The position numbers and the translations under genes were made by a program. Shown piece by piece: positions 13,374 to 21,942 of a stretch of 43,452 nt of DNA. A model generated the notes under the pieces. That model was not told the origin of the DNA and made no database searches. It saw nothing but the letters and a program-made list of their open reading frames with translations. The DNA is from a virus, in IMG/VR virus record IMGVR_UViG_3300048582_000018, positions 1-43,452 of that record; one strand, 5' to 3'. The number at the start of each line of letters is the position of its first letter. Within the stretch, counting starts at the first letter, position 1.

Positions 13374-14692
13374 TGAAGGTGGACCTTGGCTACAGGCCTC
13401 GGGAGTGGCAAGACCAATGCCACCGGAACATGGCGCGCTTCACCGTGCTGGCGCTTCACCGTCGAGCCGGTAAGACCGAACTAGCCCTCGCGCAGCTCAT
13501 CCACAAGGCGCTGGCGTTCAACCTTGACCTCGGTATGTTTGCCTACGTTGCGCCTTACCTGCGACAAGCCAAGGCCATTGCGTGGGCACGTTTGAAGCAG
13601 AGGATCGAGCCACTGCGCAGAATCGGCTACGTTGAGATCAACGAGTCCGAGTTATGGGTCAAGTTCAAGCACAACGGTGCAGTGATCCGCATATTTGGCG
13701 GTGACAACCCCGACGCCATGCGCGGCCTGCGCCTGGACGGCTGTGTCATCGATGAGGTGGCACAGATCAAGCCCGACCTATGGGTCGAGATCGTGCAGCC
13801 TGCTCTATCCGACCGACGCGGTTGGTGCGTGTTCATCGGTACGCCCAAGGGCGTCAACCTGTTCTCCGAGCTGTTCTACCGTGCGCAGCAGCTGCCGGAT
13901 TGGTACGCCGCGCGCTACACCGTCTACGACACACAGTCGATTGACACCGACGAGGTCGAGCGTCTGCGCCTGGACATGGCCGAGGATGCGTTCGCCCGTG
14001 AGTTCCTGTGCAGCTTCGAGGCGTCTGGCGACGACCAGCTCATCAGCCTGGCTGATGTGGACGTGGCCACCCGGCGCTCGTTGCGTAAGACTGACTACGA
14101 CTTCGCTCCGCGCATTCTCGGCGTCGACCCTGCGCGCTTTGGCGATGACCGCAGCGTGATCTACCCAAGGCAAGGGCTGTTTGCCGGTGAGCCTGAGATA
14201 TATCGCGGCATCGACAACATGGAACTCGCCGGTCGCGTGGCCATGTACATCGAGCGATGGCAGCCCGACGCGGTGTTCATCGACTCCGGCAATGGTGGCG
14301 GCGTGATCGACCGTCTGCGCCAGCTCGGGCATGACGTGATCGAGATCAACTTCGGCGGTCGACCCATCGACCCCGGCTATGTCAACAAGCGCGCCGAGAT
14401 GTGGTTCAGCCTGCGCGACTGGCTCAAGGAAGGCGGTGTCATCCCCAACCGCGTCGACCTGCGCCAAGACCTGGCCTCACCGGTGTACTGGTTCGACGCG
14501 AGCAACCGCATACAACTCGAACCCAAGGACGACCTCAAGAAGCGCGGCCTACCGTCACCGGATTTAGGCGATGCGCTGGCGCTCACGTTCGCGCAACCCG
14601 TGGCCAAGCGGCTCTATGGGCTTGAGCGTGAGCTGAGTGCGCAAAGCAGCAACGGGCCGTCATACGATCCTTATCGCAACCTCAACAGGTGA
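13373..14692 (+). CDS. terL: Large terminase subunit (ATPase-nuclease)
   Basis: A 439-residue packaging motor. The ATPase domain has Walker A HRRAGKTELAL (about residue 30), a Walker B region GCVIDEVAQI (about 124) and VFIGTPKGVNLFSELF (coupling motif). The RNase H-like nuclease has GVDPARFGDDRSVIY (about 248), AVFIDSGNGGGVIDRL (about 301) and PDLGDALALTFA (about 400), supplying the three acidic metal ligands. The short N-terminus before Walker A and total length match podovirus-type terminases. It starts in the overlap with the small subunit. Confidence 0.95.
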   Translation: MKVDLGYRPREWQDQCHRNMARFTVLALHRRAGKTELALAQLIHKALAFNLDLGMFAYVAPYLRQAKAIAWARLKQRIEPLRRIGYVEINESELWVKFKHNGAVIRIFGGDNPDAMRGLRLDGCVIDEVAQIKPDLWVEIVQPALSDRRGWCVFIGTPKGVNLFSELFYRAQQLPDWYAARYTVYDTQSIDTDEVERLRLDMAEDAFAREFLCSFEASGDDQLISLADVDVATRRSLRKTDYDFAPRILGVDPARFGDDRSVIYPRQGLFAGEPEIYRGIDNMELAGRVAMYIERWQPDAVFIDSGNGGGVIDRLRQLGHDVIEINFGGRPIDPGYVNKRAEMWFSLRDWLKEGGVIPNRVDLRQDLASPVYWFDASNRIQLEPKDDLKKRGLPSPDLGDALALTFAQPVAKRLYGLERELSAQSSNGPSYDPYRNLNR

Positions 14693-14698
14693 CCCATC

Positions 14699-14908
14699 AT
14701 GTGCAGCAAACCATCCAAACCAAAAGCTCCGCCACCACCTCCGCCACCACCGCAGGAGGCTAAGGCTCCGTCAGGCGTCGATCCCAAGAAGCGCAAGGAC
14801 AACCTCGGCGGTTCGGGTGGCTTCGGCACGCCCGGTAGCACGCTGCTCTCCGGTCCATCGGGTGCGGCAGCCCCGAGTATCGGCGCCAATACGCTGCTGG
14901 GTATGTGA
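14699..14908 (+). CDS. 69-aa proline-rich small protein between terminase and connector
   Basis: MCSKPSKPKAPPPPPPPPQEAKAPSGVDPKKRKDN... contains an eight-proline run at residues 11-18 and a GxGG..GSTLL motif, with a short terminal TLLGM. Proteins with this start and the ending S-x-G-A-x-T-L-L-G are common just upstream of podovirus portal genes and are probably minor virion or assembly factors. It starts 6 bases after the terminase stop. The Cys at position 2 is not part of a lipobox. Confidence 0.82.
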   Translation: MCSKPSKPKAPPPPPPPPQEAKAPSGVDPKKRKDNLGGSGGFGTPGSTLLSGPSGAAAPSIGANTLLGM

Positions 14909-14911
14909 TCA

Positions 14912-16591
14912 ATGAATCGGCCAACTCGTCAGAAGTACCTGCAGAGATGGAATTCGCTCAAAACTGAGCGAAGCTCCTTTGATGCGCACGCGAAAGAGTT
15001 GTCCGAGTACTTCCTGCCTCGCTCGTCGCGCTTCACCACGTCGGAGCGCAACCGGGGCGACAAGTCACGCTTCAACCGCATACTCGACAACACCGGCACC
15101 AAGGCCTTGCGCACACTCGCCGCCGGCATGATGTCCGGCATGTCGAGCCCTGCGCGCCCGTGGTTCCGACTGGCGACCAGCGACACCGAGTTGATGGAGT
15201 ACGCACCGGTCAAGTGGTGGCTGAACGAGGTCACCAAGCAGATGCGCATGGTGTTCTCCAAGTCCAACACCTACCGCAGCCTGCACCAGGTGTACGAGGA
15301 ACTGGGTCTGTTCGGCACTGGCGCGTCGATCATCGTCGACGACTTCACCGACGTGATCCGGCACCAGACGCTGACGTTCGGCGAGTATGCAATCAGCACC
15401 GACCCGCGTCGTGAGGTGTCAACGCTGTACCGCGAGTTCGACATGACCGTGGCGCAGATCGTGCGCGAGTTCGGCAAAGAGAACTGCAGCATCGCGGTGC
15501 AGAACCTGTGGAACAACGGCAACCTGGACGCATGGGTCACCGTCATCCATTGCGTCGAGCCAAGGTTCGACCGGGACTTCAGCAAGCGCGACGCGGGCAA
15601 CATGCCGTTCAGCTCGGTGTACTTCGAGCAAGGGTGTGACCACGACAAGCTGCTGCGCGAGTCCGGCTTCGAGCAGTTCCCTGCGATCTGCCCGCGCTGG
15701 ATGGTCACCGGCAACGACATCTACGGCGGCAGCCCTGCAATGGAGGCGCTTGGTGACTGCAAGCAGCTCCAGCACGAGCAGCTACGCAAGGCTGAGGCTA
15801 TCGACTACCAGACCAAGCCTCCGATCATCCTGCCGACTGCGCTCAAGAATCAGGAGGTCAACCTCAACCCTGGCGGTCGTGTCTACGCCGACTCACCGGG
15901 TTCGAGTGGTATGTCGGTGCGCTCCGCGTTCGAGGTCAACCTCAACCTGCAGCACCTGCTGATGGACATCGAGGACGTGCGCGGTCGTATCAACGGCGCG
16001 TTCTACGCTGATCTGTTCATGATGCTGGCCAACGACACCCGTAGCGGGATCACCGCGACCGAGGTGGCCGAGCGTCACGAAGAAAAACTGCTGATGCTCG
16101 GTCCTGTACTGGAGCGCCTGCACAACGAGATGCTCGACCCACTGGTCGACAACACGTTCAACAAGCTAATGCGGTCGGGCTTGCTACCGGAGCCTCCGCA
16201 GGAGCTGCAGGGTATCGAGTTGAAAATCGAGTACATCAGCACCCTGGCACAAGCGCAGCGCGCCGTGGGCACCGCCTCGGTTGACCGTCTGCTCGGCACC
16301 ATTGGCGCCGTGGCACAGATGAAGCCGGACGTGCTCGACAAGATCGACGCCGACCAACTGGTCGACGTGTACTCCGACATGCTCGGGGTCGACCCGTCGC
16401 TGATCGTGGCCGACGACCGCGTCGCCTTGATCCGCGAGGATCGCGCGGCGGTACAGCAGCAGCAGATGGCACAGCAGCAGGCCGTCGTCGCGGCTGAGAG
16501 TGCGCAGAAGCTGGGTAACACACCAATGGGTCAGGGTGACACTGCCCTCGACTCGATGCTCAATCTATTTCAGGGGTACACCACACCATGA
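14912..16591 (+). CDS. Head-to-tail connector (portal) protein
   Basis: A 559-residue podovirus connector (Head-tail_con family), forming the dodecameric portal. Family stretches are YLQRWNSLKTERSSFDAHAKELSEYFLPRSSRF, FNRILDNTGTKALRTLAAGMMSGMSSPARPWFRL, FGTGASIIVDDF, NDIYGGSPAMEALGDCKQLQ and NDTRSGITATEVAERHEEKLLMLGPVLERLHNEMLDPLV. The C-terminus is a Gln/Ala-rich helix (RAAVQQQQMAQQQAVVAAESAQKL), likely the portal barrel. It ends in ATGA overlap with the next gene. Confidence 0.95.
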   Translation: MNRPTRQKYLQRWNSLKTERSSFDAHAKELSEYFLPRSSRFTTSERNRGDKSRFNRILDNTGTKALRTLAAGMMSGMSSPARPWFRLATSDTELMEYAPVKWWLNEVTKQMRMVFSKSNTYRSLHQVYEELGLFGTGASIIVDDFTDVIRHQTLTFGEYAISTDPRREVSTLYREFDMTVAQIVREFGKENCSIAVQNLWNNGNLDAWVTVIHCVEPRFDRDFSKRDAGNMPFSSVYFEQGCDHDKLLRESGFEQFPAICPRWMVTGNDIYGGSPAMEALGDCKQLQHEQLRKAEAIDYQTKPPIILPTALKNQEVNLNPGGRVYADSPGSSGMSVRSAFEVNLNLQHLLMDIEDVRGRINGAFYADLFMMLANDTRSGITATEVAERHEEKLLMLGPVLERLHNEMLDPLVDNTFNKLMRSGLLPEPPQELQGIELKIEYISTLAQAQRAVGTASVDRLLGTIGAVAQMKPDVLDKIDADQLVDVYSDMLGVDPSLIVADDRVALIREDRAAVQQQQMAQQQAVVAAESAQKLGNTPMGQGDTALDSMLNLFQGYTTP

Positions 16592-16932
16592 TCATCCAAC
16601 CGACGACGGCCGAGGCCGAGGGCTGCAGCTTCGTAAGCACCTGGTCCAACATGAGCGCGGGCGACGTGGGCGCCCCTGTCCGATTCGCTGGCGCCTCCGA
16701 CCGCACTGTGCAGGTTACCGGCACGTTCTCCGCCGGCTCGCTGGTGATCGAGGGCTCGATTGACGGCACCAACTACTCAACGCTGACCGATCCCCAGGGC
16801 AATGCGCTCACGTTCTCGACCGCCAAGATTGAAGCGGTCAGCGAGCTGGTGCGGTTCATCCGCCCGAACGTCACCGGTGGCGACGGTTCGACAGCCATTA
16901 ACGTCAACATCCTCATGCGGAGCACGCTGTAA
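16588..16932 (+). CDS. 114-aa beta-rich structural protein
   Basis: MIIQPTTAEAEGCSFVSTWSNMSAGDVGAPVRFAGASDRTVQVTGTFSAG... has alternating strands and the phrase LVIEGSIDGTNYSTLTDPQGNALTFSTAKIEAVSELVRFIRPNVTGGDG, as in small phage head decoration or Ig-like virion proteins. It lies between connector and capsid genes, overlapping the former by ATGA and the next gene by one base (TAATG). A virion role is likely; the exact site is unknown. Confidence 0.78.
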   Translation: MIIQPTTAEAEGCSFVSTWSNMSAGDVGAPVRFAGASDRTVQVTGTFSAGSLVIEGSIDGTNYSTLTDPQGNALTFSTAKIEAVSELVRFIRPNVTGGDGSTAINVNILMRSTL

Positions 16933-17423
16933 TGAGCCAGATCAACACCCGCGAAGCGGCTGAAAGTGCCAAGAACTTAGCGCGCCTTTTCAAGGGCGTG
17001 CTGCAGGTGGGCGAACTGCTCGACAACGTCGCCAACATCGAGCAGTTGGCGAGCGAGGCTAAGGTCGCAGCCGATGCGGCTGTGGACGAGCGCGCCAAGG
17101 CAATCGCTGCGGCGGACGACGCCAAGGGCGAACTGGCTAAGGTCAAGTCCAAGGTCAAGGCTGCTGAGGATAAGGCTGCCGAGGTTGTTGGTGATGCCAT
17201 TGCGCAGGCGAACAAGATCGTCGGCGATGCCAAGAGTGAGGCTGACGCGCTGATGGCCAACGCGCAGGACAAGTGCCTCGCTGCCAACGCTACGTTGGGC
17301 GAGATTCATGCCGCTGTCGTCGAGGCCCAGGCCAAGCGTGACGCGGTCGAGGCTGAGTGTGCTGCTGTCGAGGCCAAGTTGGCCAAGATCAAGGCGCAGG
17401 TTGCTAAGGTTCTGGAGGCTTAA
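16932..17423 (+). CDS. 163-aa coiled-coil protein
   Basis: Almost entirely helical and rich in Ala, Glu, Lys and Asp with heptad spacing over residues about 20-163 (e.g. NIEQLASEAKVAADAAVDERAKAIAAADDAKGEL). It starts by sharing a base with the stop of the decoration-like gene. Such proteins occur in the head modules of BPP-1-like phages, with unknown assembly roles. It could be mistaken for a scaffold, but the gene at 19589 is the better scaffold candidate. Confidence 0.78.
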   Translation: MSQINTREAAESAKNLARLFKGVLQVGELLDNVANIEQLASEAKVAADAAVDERAKAIAAADDAKGELAKVKSKVKAAEDKAAEVVGDAIAQANKIVGDAKSEADALMANAQDKCLAANATLGEIHAAVVEAQAKRDAVEAECAAVEAKLAKIKAQVAKVLEA

Positions 17424-17426
17424 CCC

Positions 17427-17846
17427 ATGGCCATTACCGCCTGCATACCTACCCAGTGCAAGATTGACCTGCTCGCCGGCGTTCATCTCGCGGCTGACGT
17501 TTACAAGATCGCCCTGTACACCAGCGCGGCAAACTTGGACGCCACCACGACTGCATACACGGCTTCGGGTGAGGTTGTTGGCGCAGGCTATACCGCGACC
17601 GGGATCAACATGGTCGGCTACACGCCCGGTAGTTCCGGCACTACTGCATGGATTGACTGGACAACTGACCCAAGCTGGGCGACTGCCACTATCACGGCAC
17701 GCGGCGCGATGATCTACAACAGCACGCGCAGCAACAAGGCCGTGGCCATTCTCGACTTCGGCGCTGACATAACCAGCACGGCAGGCACGTTCACTGTAAC
17801 GCTTCCGGCTGCTGCTGCCGGCACTGCTGTGGTGAGGATTGCTTAA
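17427..17846 (+). CDS. 139-aa structural protein (phage head/neck family)
   Basis: MAITACIPTQCKIDLLAGVHLAADVYKIALYTSAANLDATTTAYTASGEVVGAGYTATG... is a widespread phage beta-rich protein recognisable by KIALYTSAA, YTASGEVVGAGYTATG and RGAMIYNSTRSNKAVAILDFG. Its function is not established, but it is always near virion structural genes. Stop and next start share a base (TAATG). Confidence 0.85.
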   Translation: MAITACIPTQCKIDLLAGVHLAADVYKIALYTSAANLDATTTAYTASGEVVGAGYTATGINMVGYTPGSSGTTAWIDWTTDPSWATATITARGAMIYNSTRSNKAVAILDFGADITSTAGTFTVTLPAAAAGTAVVRIA

Positions 17847-18685
17847 TGGCTATCACTACGCTTGACGGGTTTTATAACGCACTGGCGAACAACTCCAGCC
17901 GTCTGGTTATCGACAAGGCGTCTATCGCCAACGCTGTGGCTGGTCAGTTCCATTCGCTGTGGCGTGCAACTGGTCAGCCTGGGCAGGGGGCCGTTCCGAC
18001 TACCGCAGCCGTGTGTAACAACTCGCTGCTGGGTGGGTTCAACTACACACAGCAGATTGCACCGGCGACCAGCTATCTCGGATACCTTGAGGCCGTCTGC
18101 TCAAACAGTTCTGTGACGCTCGAAGCGCATGACCGCCTGATGCACTTGGGCGGACTGCTCGGCAACGTGGCAACAGCGCAGACCGCTGTGGTTGATCTGA
18201 ATGCCAACCTTGCCACGGACAATCTGGCGGAACGAATTGGTGACGCCAATTTCTCGGACGTGCAATGGTTCCTTGAGTGGTACACCGACACCGGCTCAAC
18301 CGCAGCGACCGCTACCGTAAACGTCACCTACAATGACGGCACGACCGGCAACCTGACAGGCGTTTCTCTCGCCGCAACCCGTCGCGCCAGCTTCCTACAA
18401 CCGCTTAACGGGCTGATCCCTGCCGCCGCTGCTGGCAAGTACATTCGCGCTGTGAACAGCGTGCAATTGTCAGTATCCACTGGCACTGCTGGCAACTTTG
18501 GCGTCACTGCTACCCGGCCGCGTGCATCTTTGCTATGTCCGGTAGCAAACATGAAGTGGTCTGGCGACTGGGCCGCGCTTCCAGTGTCGGAAATACCGAA
18601 CAGCTCGTGCCTGTTCATGGTTCAGATCGCTGGCACGACTTCGACTGGCACTGTCAGGGGTGGCGGCAAGATCGCCCACGGGTAA
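17846..18685 (+). CDS. 279-aa phage structural protein
   Basis: Begins MAITTLDGFYNALANNSSRLVIDKASIANAVAGQFHSLWRATGQPGQG..., a pattern seen in phage genes next to the 139-aa type. The middle has beta stretches (NVTYNDGTTGNLTGVSL) and the end is VSEIPNSSCLFMVQIAGTTSTG. It contains no enzyme motif. The context supports a minor head or decoration role; name and function remain open. Confidence 0.75.
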   Translation: MAITTLDGFYNALANNSSRLVIDKASIANAVAGQFHSLWRATGQPGQGAVPTTAAVCNNSLLGGFNYTQQIAPATSYLGYLEAVCSNSSVTLEAHDRLMHLGGLLGNVATAQTAVVDLNANLATDNLAERIGDANFSDVQWFLEWYTDTGSTAATATVNVTYNDGTTGNLTGVSLAATRRASFLQPLNGLIPAAAAGKYIRAVNSVQLSVSTGTAGNFGVTATRPRASLLCPVANMKWSGDWAALPVSEIPNSSCLFMVQIAGTTSTGTVRGGGKIAHG

Positions 18686-18691
18686 CGGATC

Positions 18692-19246
18692 ATGGCCAAG
18701 ATCATAGATGGTCAGGGTCACAGATACGGATGGCGTGAAGCTCAGATATTCCCGACTGAGTTCTTTTCGGAGTCCTCAGTCAGCGCGTCGGCCTCACCCA
18801 CTGGCGTACAGGTAACAGCATCAGTCGGCACTGCAACCGCATCAGGCGGCGCAGTGAATGGTACGGCTACACCTTCCGGCGTTTCGTGTACTGCGAGCGT
18901 TGGCACTGCAACGGCACGGGTAAGCGTATCGGCATCGCCTAGCGGTCAGCAGGTTGTCGCATCGAGAGGTACGCCGGTAGCAACTGGTGCGGCTAGAGCT
19001 GCGCCGGCTGGCTTGCAAGTGGTCGCATCGGTCGGCACTGCGACAGTAAGAGTCAGCGTTAGCCGAGTGCCCAGTGGCGTATCTGCCGCAGCGTTGAACG
19101 GAACGGCACTGGCCACCGGCACGGGGCGGATCAGCGTCGTCGGGGTCGCAGCCAATGCCGCCTTTGGATTCGCAACAGCCACAGGCGACCCGACAGAAAG
19201 CGTCAGCGGTTGGTCGACTTACGTCTGCCGACGGCGTCGCGCGTAG
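18692..19246 (+). CDS. 184-aa repeat protein with six degenerate ~22-residue units
   Basis: After a 27-residue head, the protein is built from about six repeats of roughly 22 residues, each with a P-x-G-V/L-x-V-x-A-S-x-G-T-A core, e.g. SPTGVQVTASVGTATASG, TPSGVSCTASVGTATAR, SPSGQQVVASRGTPVATG and PAGLQVVASVGTATVR. It is rich in Ala, Ser, Thr, Val and Gly, ends in CRRRRA, and should form a beta solenoid or fibre-like rod. The repeats are visible at DNA level as GTCGGCACTGC variants at about 18823, 18900 and 19031. It may be a head fibre or decoration. Confidence 0.75.
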   Translation: MAKIIDGQGHRYGWREAQIFPTEFFSESSVSASASPTGVQVTASVGTATASGGAVNGTATPSGVSCTASVGTATARVSVSASPSGQQVVASRGTPVATGAARAAPAGLQVVASVGTATVRVSVSRVPSGVSAAALNGTALATGTGRISVVGVAANAAFGFATATGDPTESVSGWSTYVCRRRRA

Positions 19247-19287
19247 GTTGTGCGCATACCCAACTGGAACGCGGATATTGTGACCTC

Positions 19288-19596
19288 ATGAACTACGACC
19301 CGACCGACATTCGACACCTTGAACGACGCGAGAACGACGAGAAGTCTGCCGCGCGTGTAGCCACTGAGCAGCAGCGCGCGGACTTCGAGTGGTTGGCTAG
19401 CGATCCGAGAGGTCGCAGGATTTTGCGGGAGTTCCTGGCTGAGGTCGGGATCACCGACGACTGCTTCACCGGTAATTCGACGACGTTCTACCGGGAGGGG
19501 AAAAGAGCCGCTGGTTTGTGGTTCGAGTTACGCCTCAAACGTCACGCGCTCGATAGTTATTGTCTGATGCTAAAGGAGCAACAGAGCGATGTCTGA
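19288..19596 (+). CDS. Bbp19-like head-module protein
   Basis: A 102-residue protein. The stretch DFEWLASDPRGRRILREFLAEVGI...CFTGNSTTFYREGKRAAGLWFELRL matches the family named after BPP-1 Bbp19, encoded just before the scaffold and capsid genes of that phage. It fits here in the same position. The role is unknown but probably in procapsid assembly. Start ATG at 19288; the end overlaps the scaffold start by eight bases. Confidence 0.85.
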   Translation: MNYDPTDIRHLERRENDEKSAARVATEQQRADFEWLASDPRGRRILREFLAEVGITDDCFTGNSTTFYREGKRAAGLWFELRLKRHALDSYCLMLKEQQSDV

Positions 19597-20215
19597 AGAA
19601 ACCTTGCTGTCCGGGCAAGCCACCACTGATACCGGGGCACAGCAAACCGCCGAAGCTGACGTAAGTCAGCAGCAACCTGCAGCCGAACAAGGTCAGCAGG
19701 CGCAACAGGGCGCTGATCAACAAGGTCAGCAGGAGCAGAAAGCCGAGGGTGCGCCCGAGGCCTATGCGGATTTCCAAGTACCGGAAGGGTTCTCGCTTAA
19801 CGAAGCGGTAGCCCCGAAGTTCTCGGAGTGGGCCAAGACGCACAACCTGACGCAGGAAGCTGCCCAGGCTGCTGTCACCCTTGGCGCGGAGCTAGTGCAG
19901 CAATCCCAGCAGGCACAGGCGGAAGCCTTCACCAGCATGGTTGCCGACTGGCGCAAGCAAACCGAGATCGACAAGGAGATCGGCGGGCCGCAGTTGCAGG
20001 AGAACCTTTCCTACGCTGCGCGTCTGATTGACACCTTCGCCCCGGAGCTGCGGCAAGTGTTTGACGAGACCGGCATGGGCAACCATCCGGTGATGGTCAA
20101 GGCGCTTATCCGCATCGGCAAGGCCATGAGCGAGGATCGCCTCGTTGGTGGCCAGCAACAGGATCAGGGCGGCGCTCTGAGTCTTGAACAACGACTGTAC
20201 CCCTCAATGAACTGA
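19589..20215 (+). CDS. Capsid scaffold protein
   Basis: A 208-residue protein with a Gln/Ala-rich disordered N-terminus (residues 1-55), then EAYADFQVPEGFSLNEAVAPKFSEWAKTHNLTQEAAQAAVTLG (about 57-100) and a helical remainder with LIRIGKAMSEDRLVGG. This is the phage scaffold signature (YADFxxPEGxxL, FxxxAKxxxLTQExAQ). It is placed immediately before the major capsid gene. The coding start is supported by AAAGGAG 6 bases upstream, inside the Bbp19-like gene. Confidence 0.88.
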   Translation: MSEETLLSGQATTDTGAQQTAEADVSQQQPAAEQGQQAQQGADQQGQQEQKAEGAPEAYADFQVPEGFSLNEAVAPKFSEWAKTHNLTQEAAQAAVTLGAELVQQSQQAQAEAFTSMVADWRKQTEIDKEIGGPQLQENLSYAARLIDTFAPELRQVFDETGMGNHPVMVKALIRIGKAMSEDRLVGGQQQDQGGALSLEQRLYPSMN

Positions 20216-20231
20216 ACAGGAGTAAGCCATC

Positions 20232-21230
20232 ATGGCGCTGCTTTCCACGATTCACCCCACTCTGCTCGACGTAACTCGTCGGCTCGATCCGGATGGCAAG
20301 GTTGACGGCATTGCCGAATTGCTGTCTCAAACCAACGAAGTGCTGGACGACATGGTTTGGCTGGAAGGCAACTTGCCTACCGGTCACAAGACCACTGTCC
20401 GTACCGGTCTACCGGGCGTCACCTGGCGCAAACTGTACGGCGGCGTGCAACCGACCAAGTCGACCACTGCACAGATCACCGACACCTGCGGCATGCTCGA
20501 AGCCTACGCCGAGATCGACAAGGCACTGGCTGACCTCAACGGCAATGCCAGCGCGTTCCGTCTGTCCGAGGACCGTGCGTTCATCGAGTCGATGAACCAG
20601 GAGATGTCGCGCACACTGTTCTACGGCAACGAGACCACTACCCCAGAAGCATTCACGGGTCTGGCTCCACGCTTCAACAGCCTTAGCGCCAACAACTCCG
20701 AGAACATCATCCGTTCCGGCGCTGTTGAAGGTAGCGACAACGCTTCAATGTGGCTGATCGTTTGGGGCGCCAACACTGTCCACGGCATTTACCCGAAAGC
20801 GTCCAAGGCCGGTTTGGCTGTGAACGACAAAGGTCAGGTTACTGTCGAGAGTATCGACGGCGCCGGCGGCCGTATGGAAGCCTACCGTACCCACTACCGT
20901 TGGGATTGCGGCCTGACTGTGCGCGACTGGCGTTACATCGTGCGCATCCAGTATGACCAGGAAGATTTGGTCAAGAACGCAGCAACCGGTCCTGATCTGA
21001 TCGACCTGATGACTCAGGCCGTTGAGATGATCCCGTCGCTGTCGATGGGTCGCCCAGCGTTCTACTGCAACCGTACTGCCCGCAGCTTCTTGCGCCGCCA
21101 GATCGCCAACAAAGTGGCCGCTTCTACCCTGACTATGGAAATGGTTGCAGGTAAGCACGTCACCATGTTCGACGGTATCCCGGTGCGTCGTTGCGACCAG
21201 CTCACCAACACCGAACAAGCCATTGCTTAA
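20232..21230 (+). CDS. Major capsid protein, BPP-1 Bbp17-like
   Basis: A 332-residue HK97-fold coat protein. Recognised by similarity of STIHPTLLDVTRRLDPDGKVDGIAELLSQTNEVLDDMVWLEGNLPTGHKTTVRTGLP and FYGNETTTPEAFTGLAPRFNSLSANN to the BPP-1 group capsids. The central AYRTHYRWDCGLTVRDWRYIVRI and MGRPAFYCNRTARSFLRRQIANK are also conserved. Good Shine-Dalgarno AGGAG. It is flanked by scaffold and cement genes as in that group. Confidence 0.93.
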   Translation: MALLSTIHPTLLDVTRRLDPDGKVDGIAELLSQTNEVLDDMVWLEGNLPTGHKTTVRTGLPGVTWRKLYGGVQPTKSTTAQITDTCGMLEAYAEIDKALADLNGNASAFRLSEDRAFIESMNQEMSRTLFYGNETTTPEAFTGLAPRFNSLSANNSENIIRSGAVEGSDNASMWLIVWGANTVHGIYPKASKAGLAVNDKGQVTVESIDGAGGRMEAYRTHYRWDCGLTVRDWRYIVRIQYDQEDLVKNAATGPDLIDLMTQAVEMIPSLSMGRPAFYCNRTARSFLRRQIANKVAASTLTMEMVAGKHVTMFDGIPVRRCDQLTNTEQAIA

Positions 21231-21245
21231 TAGGAGTTCGACATT

Positions 21246-21686
21246 ATGATCCTCGACGAACGTACTGAGTTCTGCGACGTTACCGCGTTGAACACGGGTG
21301 CCGCTGGCACTTATGTGATCGGCGACCAGGTTGACCTGGGCGTGGCTCGTGACTTGGGCGGCGACCAAGCCGCAACCCTGCGCATCAGCGTAGCTACTAC
21401 TGCAACCTCCGGCGGCGCTGCCACCGGTGCGTTCCAGTTGGTTAGCGCCGATAACGCAGCCCTGACCACCAACCCCGTCGTGCACTTCCAGTCGGACGCT
21501 ATCCCCGTTGCCAGCCTCGTTGCCGGCACCGTGGTGGCTGACGTACAGGTTCCGCGCGCCAACTACAAGCGTTACATCGGCATCCGTCAGGTGACTGGCA
21601 CAGCAGCGTTTACCGCTGGCGCCATCGACGCCAATCTGGCGTTCGACACCAGCGGCTGGCGTGCATACGCTGACGCTGTCAACTAA
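21246..21686 (+). CDS. Capsid cement protein, Bbp16-like
   Basis: A 146-residue beta-sandwich decoration or cement protein, starting MILDERTEFCDVTALNTGAAGTYVIGDQVDLG. It shows the Bbp16 family order (DVGDQVDLG-like segment, then SGGAATGAFQLVSADNAAL, RYIGIRQVTGTAAFTAGAIDANL). In BPP-1 the cement protein stabilises the capsid lattice at threefold axes. TAGGAG precedes the ATG. Its position directly after the capsid gene matches BPP-1. Confidence 0.9.
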   Translation: MILDERTEFCDVTALNTGAAGTYVIGDQVDLGVARDLGGDQAATLRISVATTATSGGAATGAFQLVSADNAALTTNPVVHFQSDAIPVASLVAGTVVADVQVPRANYKRYIGIRQVTGTAAFTAGAIDANLAFDTSGWRAYADAVN

Positions 21687-21697
21687 GGGGGTGTGAC

Positions 21698-21874
21698 ATG
21701 CGAGTTCGCGCAAACCAGCACGGCTTCTACGACGGCAGCCATCGTCGCCCCGGTGACGAGTTCGAGGTCAGCCCCAAGGCCAAGGCCAAGTGGTTCGACC
21801 CCGTGGACGCTGAGAAGTCGAAGCGTGCCAAGCCTAGCGAGTCGAAAGTCGAGCAGGCCGACGATCTCGCTTGA
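21698..21874 (+). CDS. 58-aa small protein at the end of the head operon
   Basis: MRVRANQHGFYDGSHRRPGDEFEVSPKAKAKWFDPV... resembles a short phage family with Y-x-G-x-x-R-x-P-G-D-E-F-x-V motifs, in which an SH3-like fold precedes a charged tail; here KAKAKWFDPVDAEKSKRAKPSES. The ATG has AAGGGGG upstream. It is the last gene before a strong terminator, so it is part of the capsid transcript. It may be a head-completion or spike-associated factor; function unknown. Confidence 0.82.
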   Translation: MRVRANQHGFYDGSHRRPGDEFEVSPKAKAKWFDPVDAEKSKRAKPSESKVEQADDLA

Positions 21875-21898
21875 CCCTACCCGTTTAGGCGGGAACTT

Positions 21899-21929
21899 GA
21901 ACGGCCGCCATGTGCGGCCGTTCCTTTTT
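21899..21929 (+). terminator. Strong rho-independent terminator between head and tail genes
   Basis: GAACGGCCGC-CATGT-GCGGCCGTTC is a perfect 10-bp stem with a 5-base loop, followed by CTTTTT. It separates the capsid/cement block from the tail genes starting 14 bases later, and should raise capsid output relative to tail output. Confidence 0.92.
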
Positions 21930-21942
21930 GGAGAACCACCCC

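Noticed and set aside
14638-14915. Possible CRISPR or low-complexity array from the proline-codon run
   Set aside because: It is the CCACCT-type proline run of the 69-aa gene, in frame, with no spacers.
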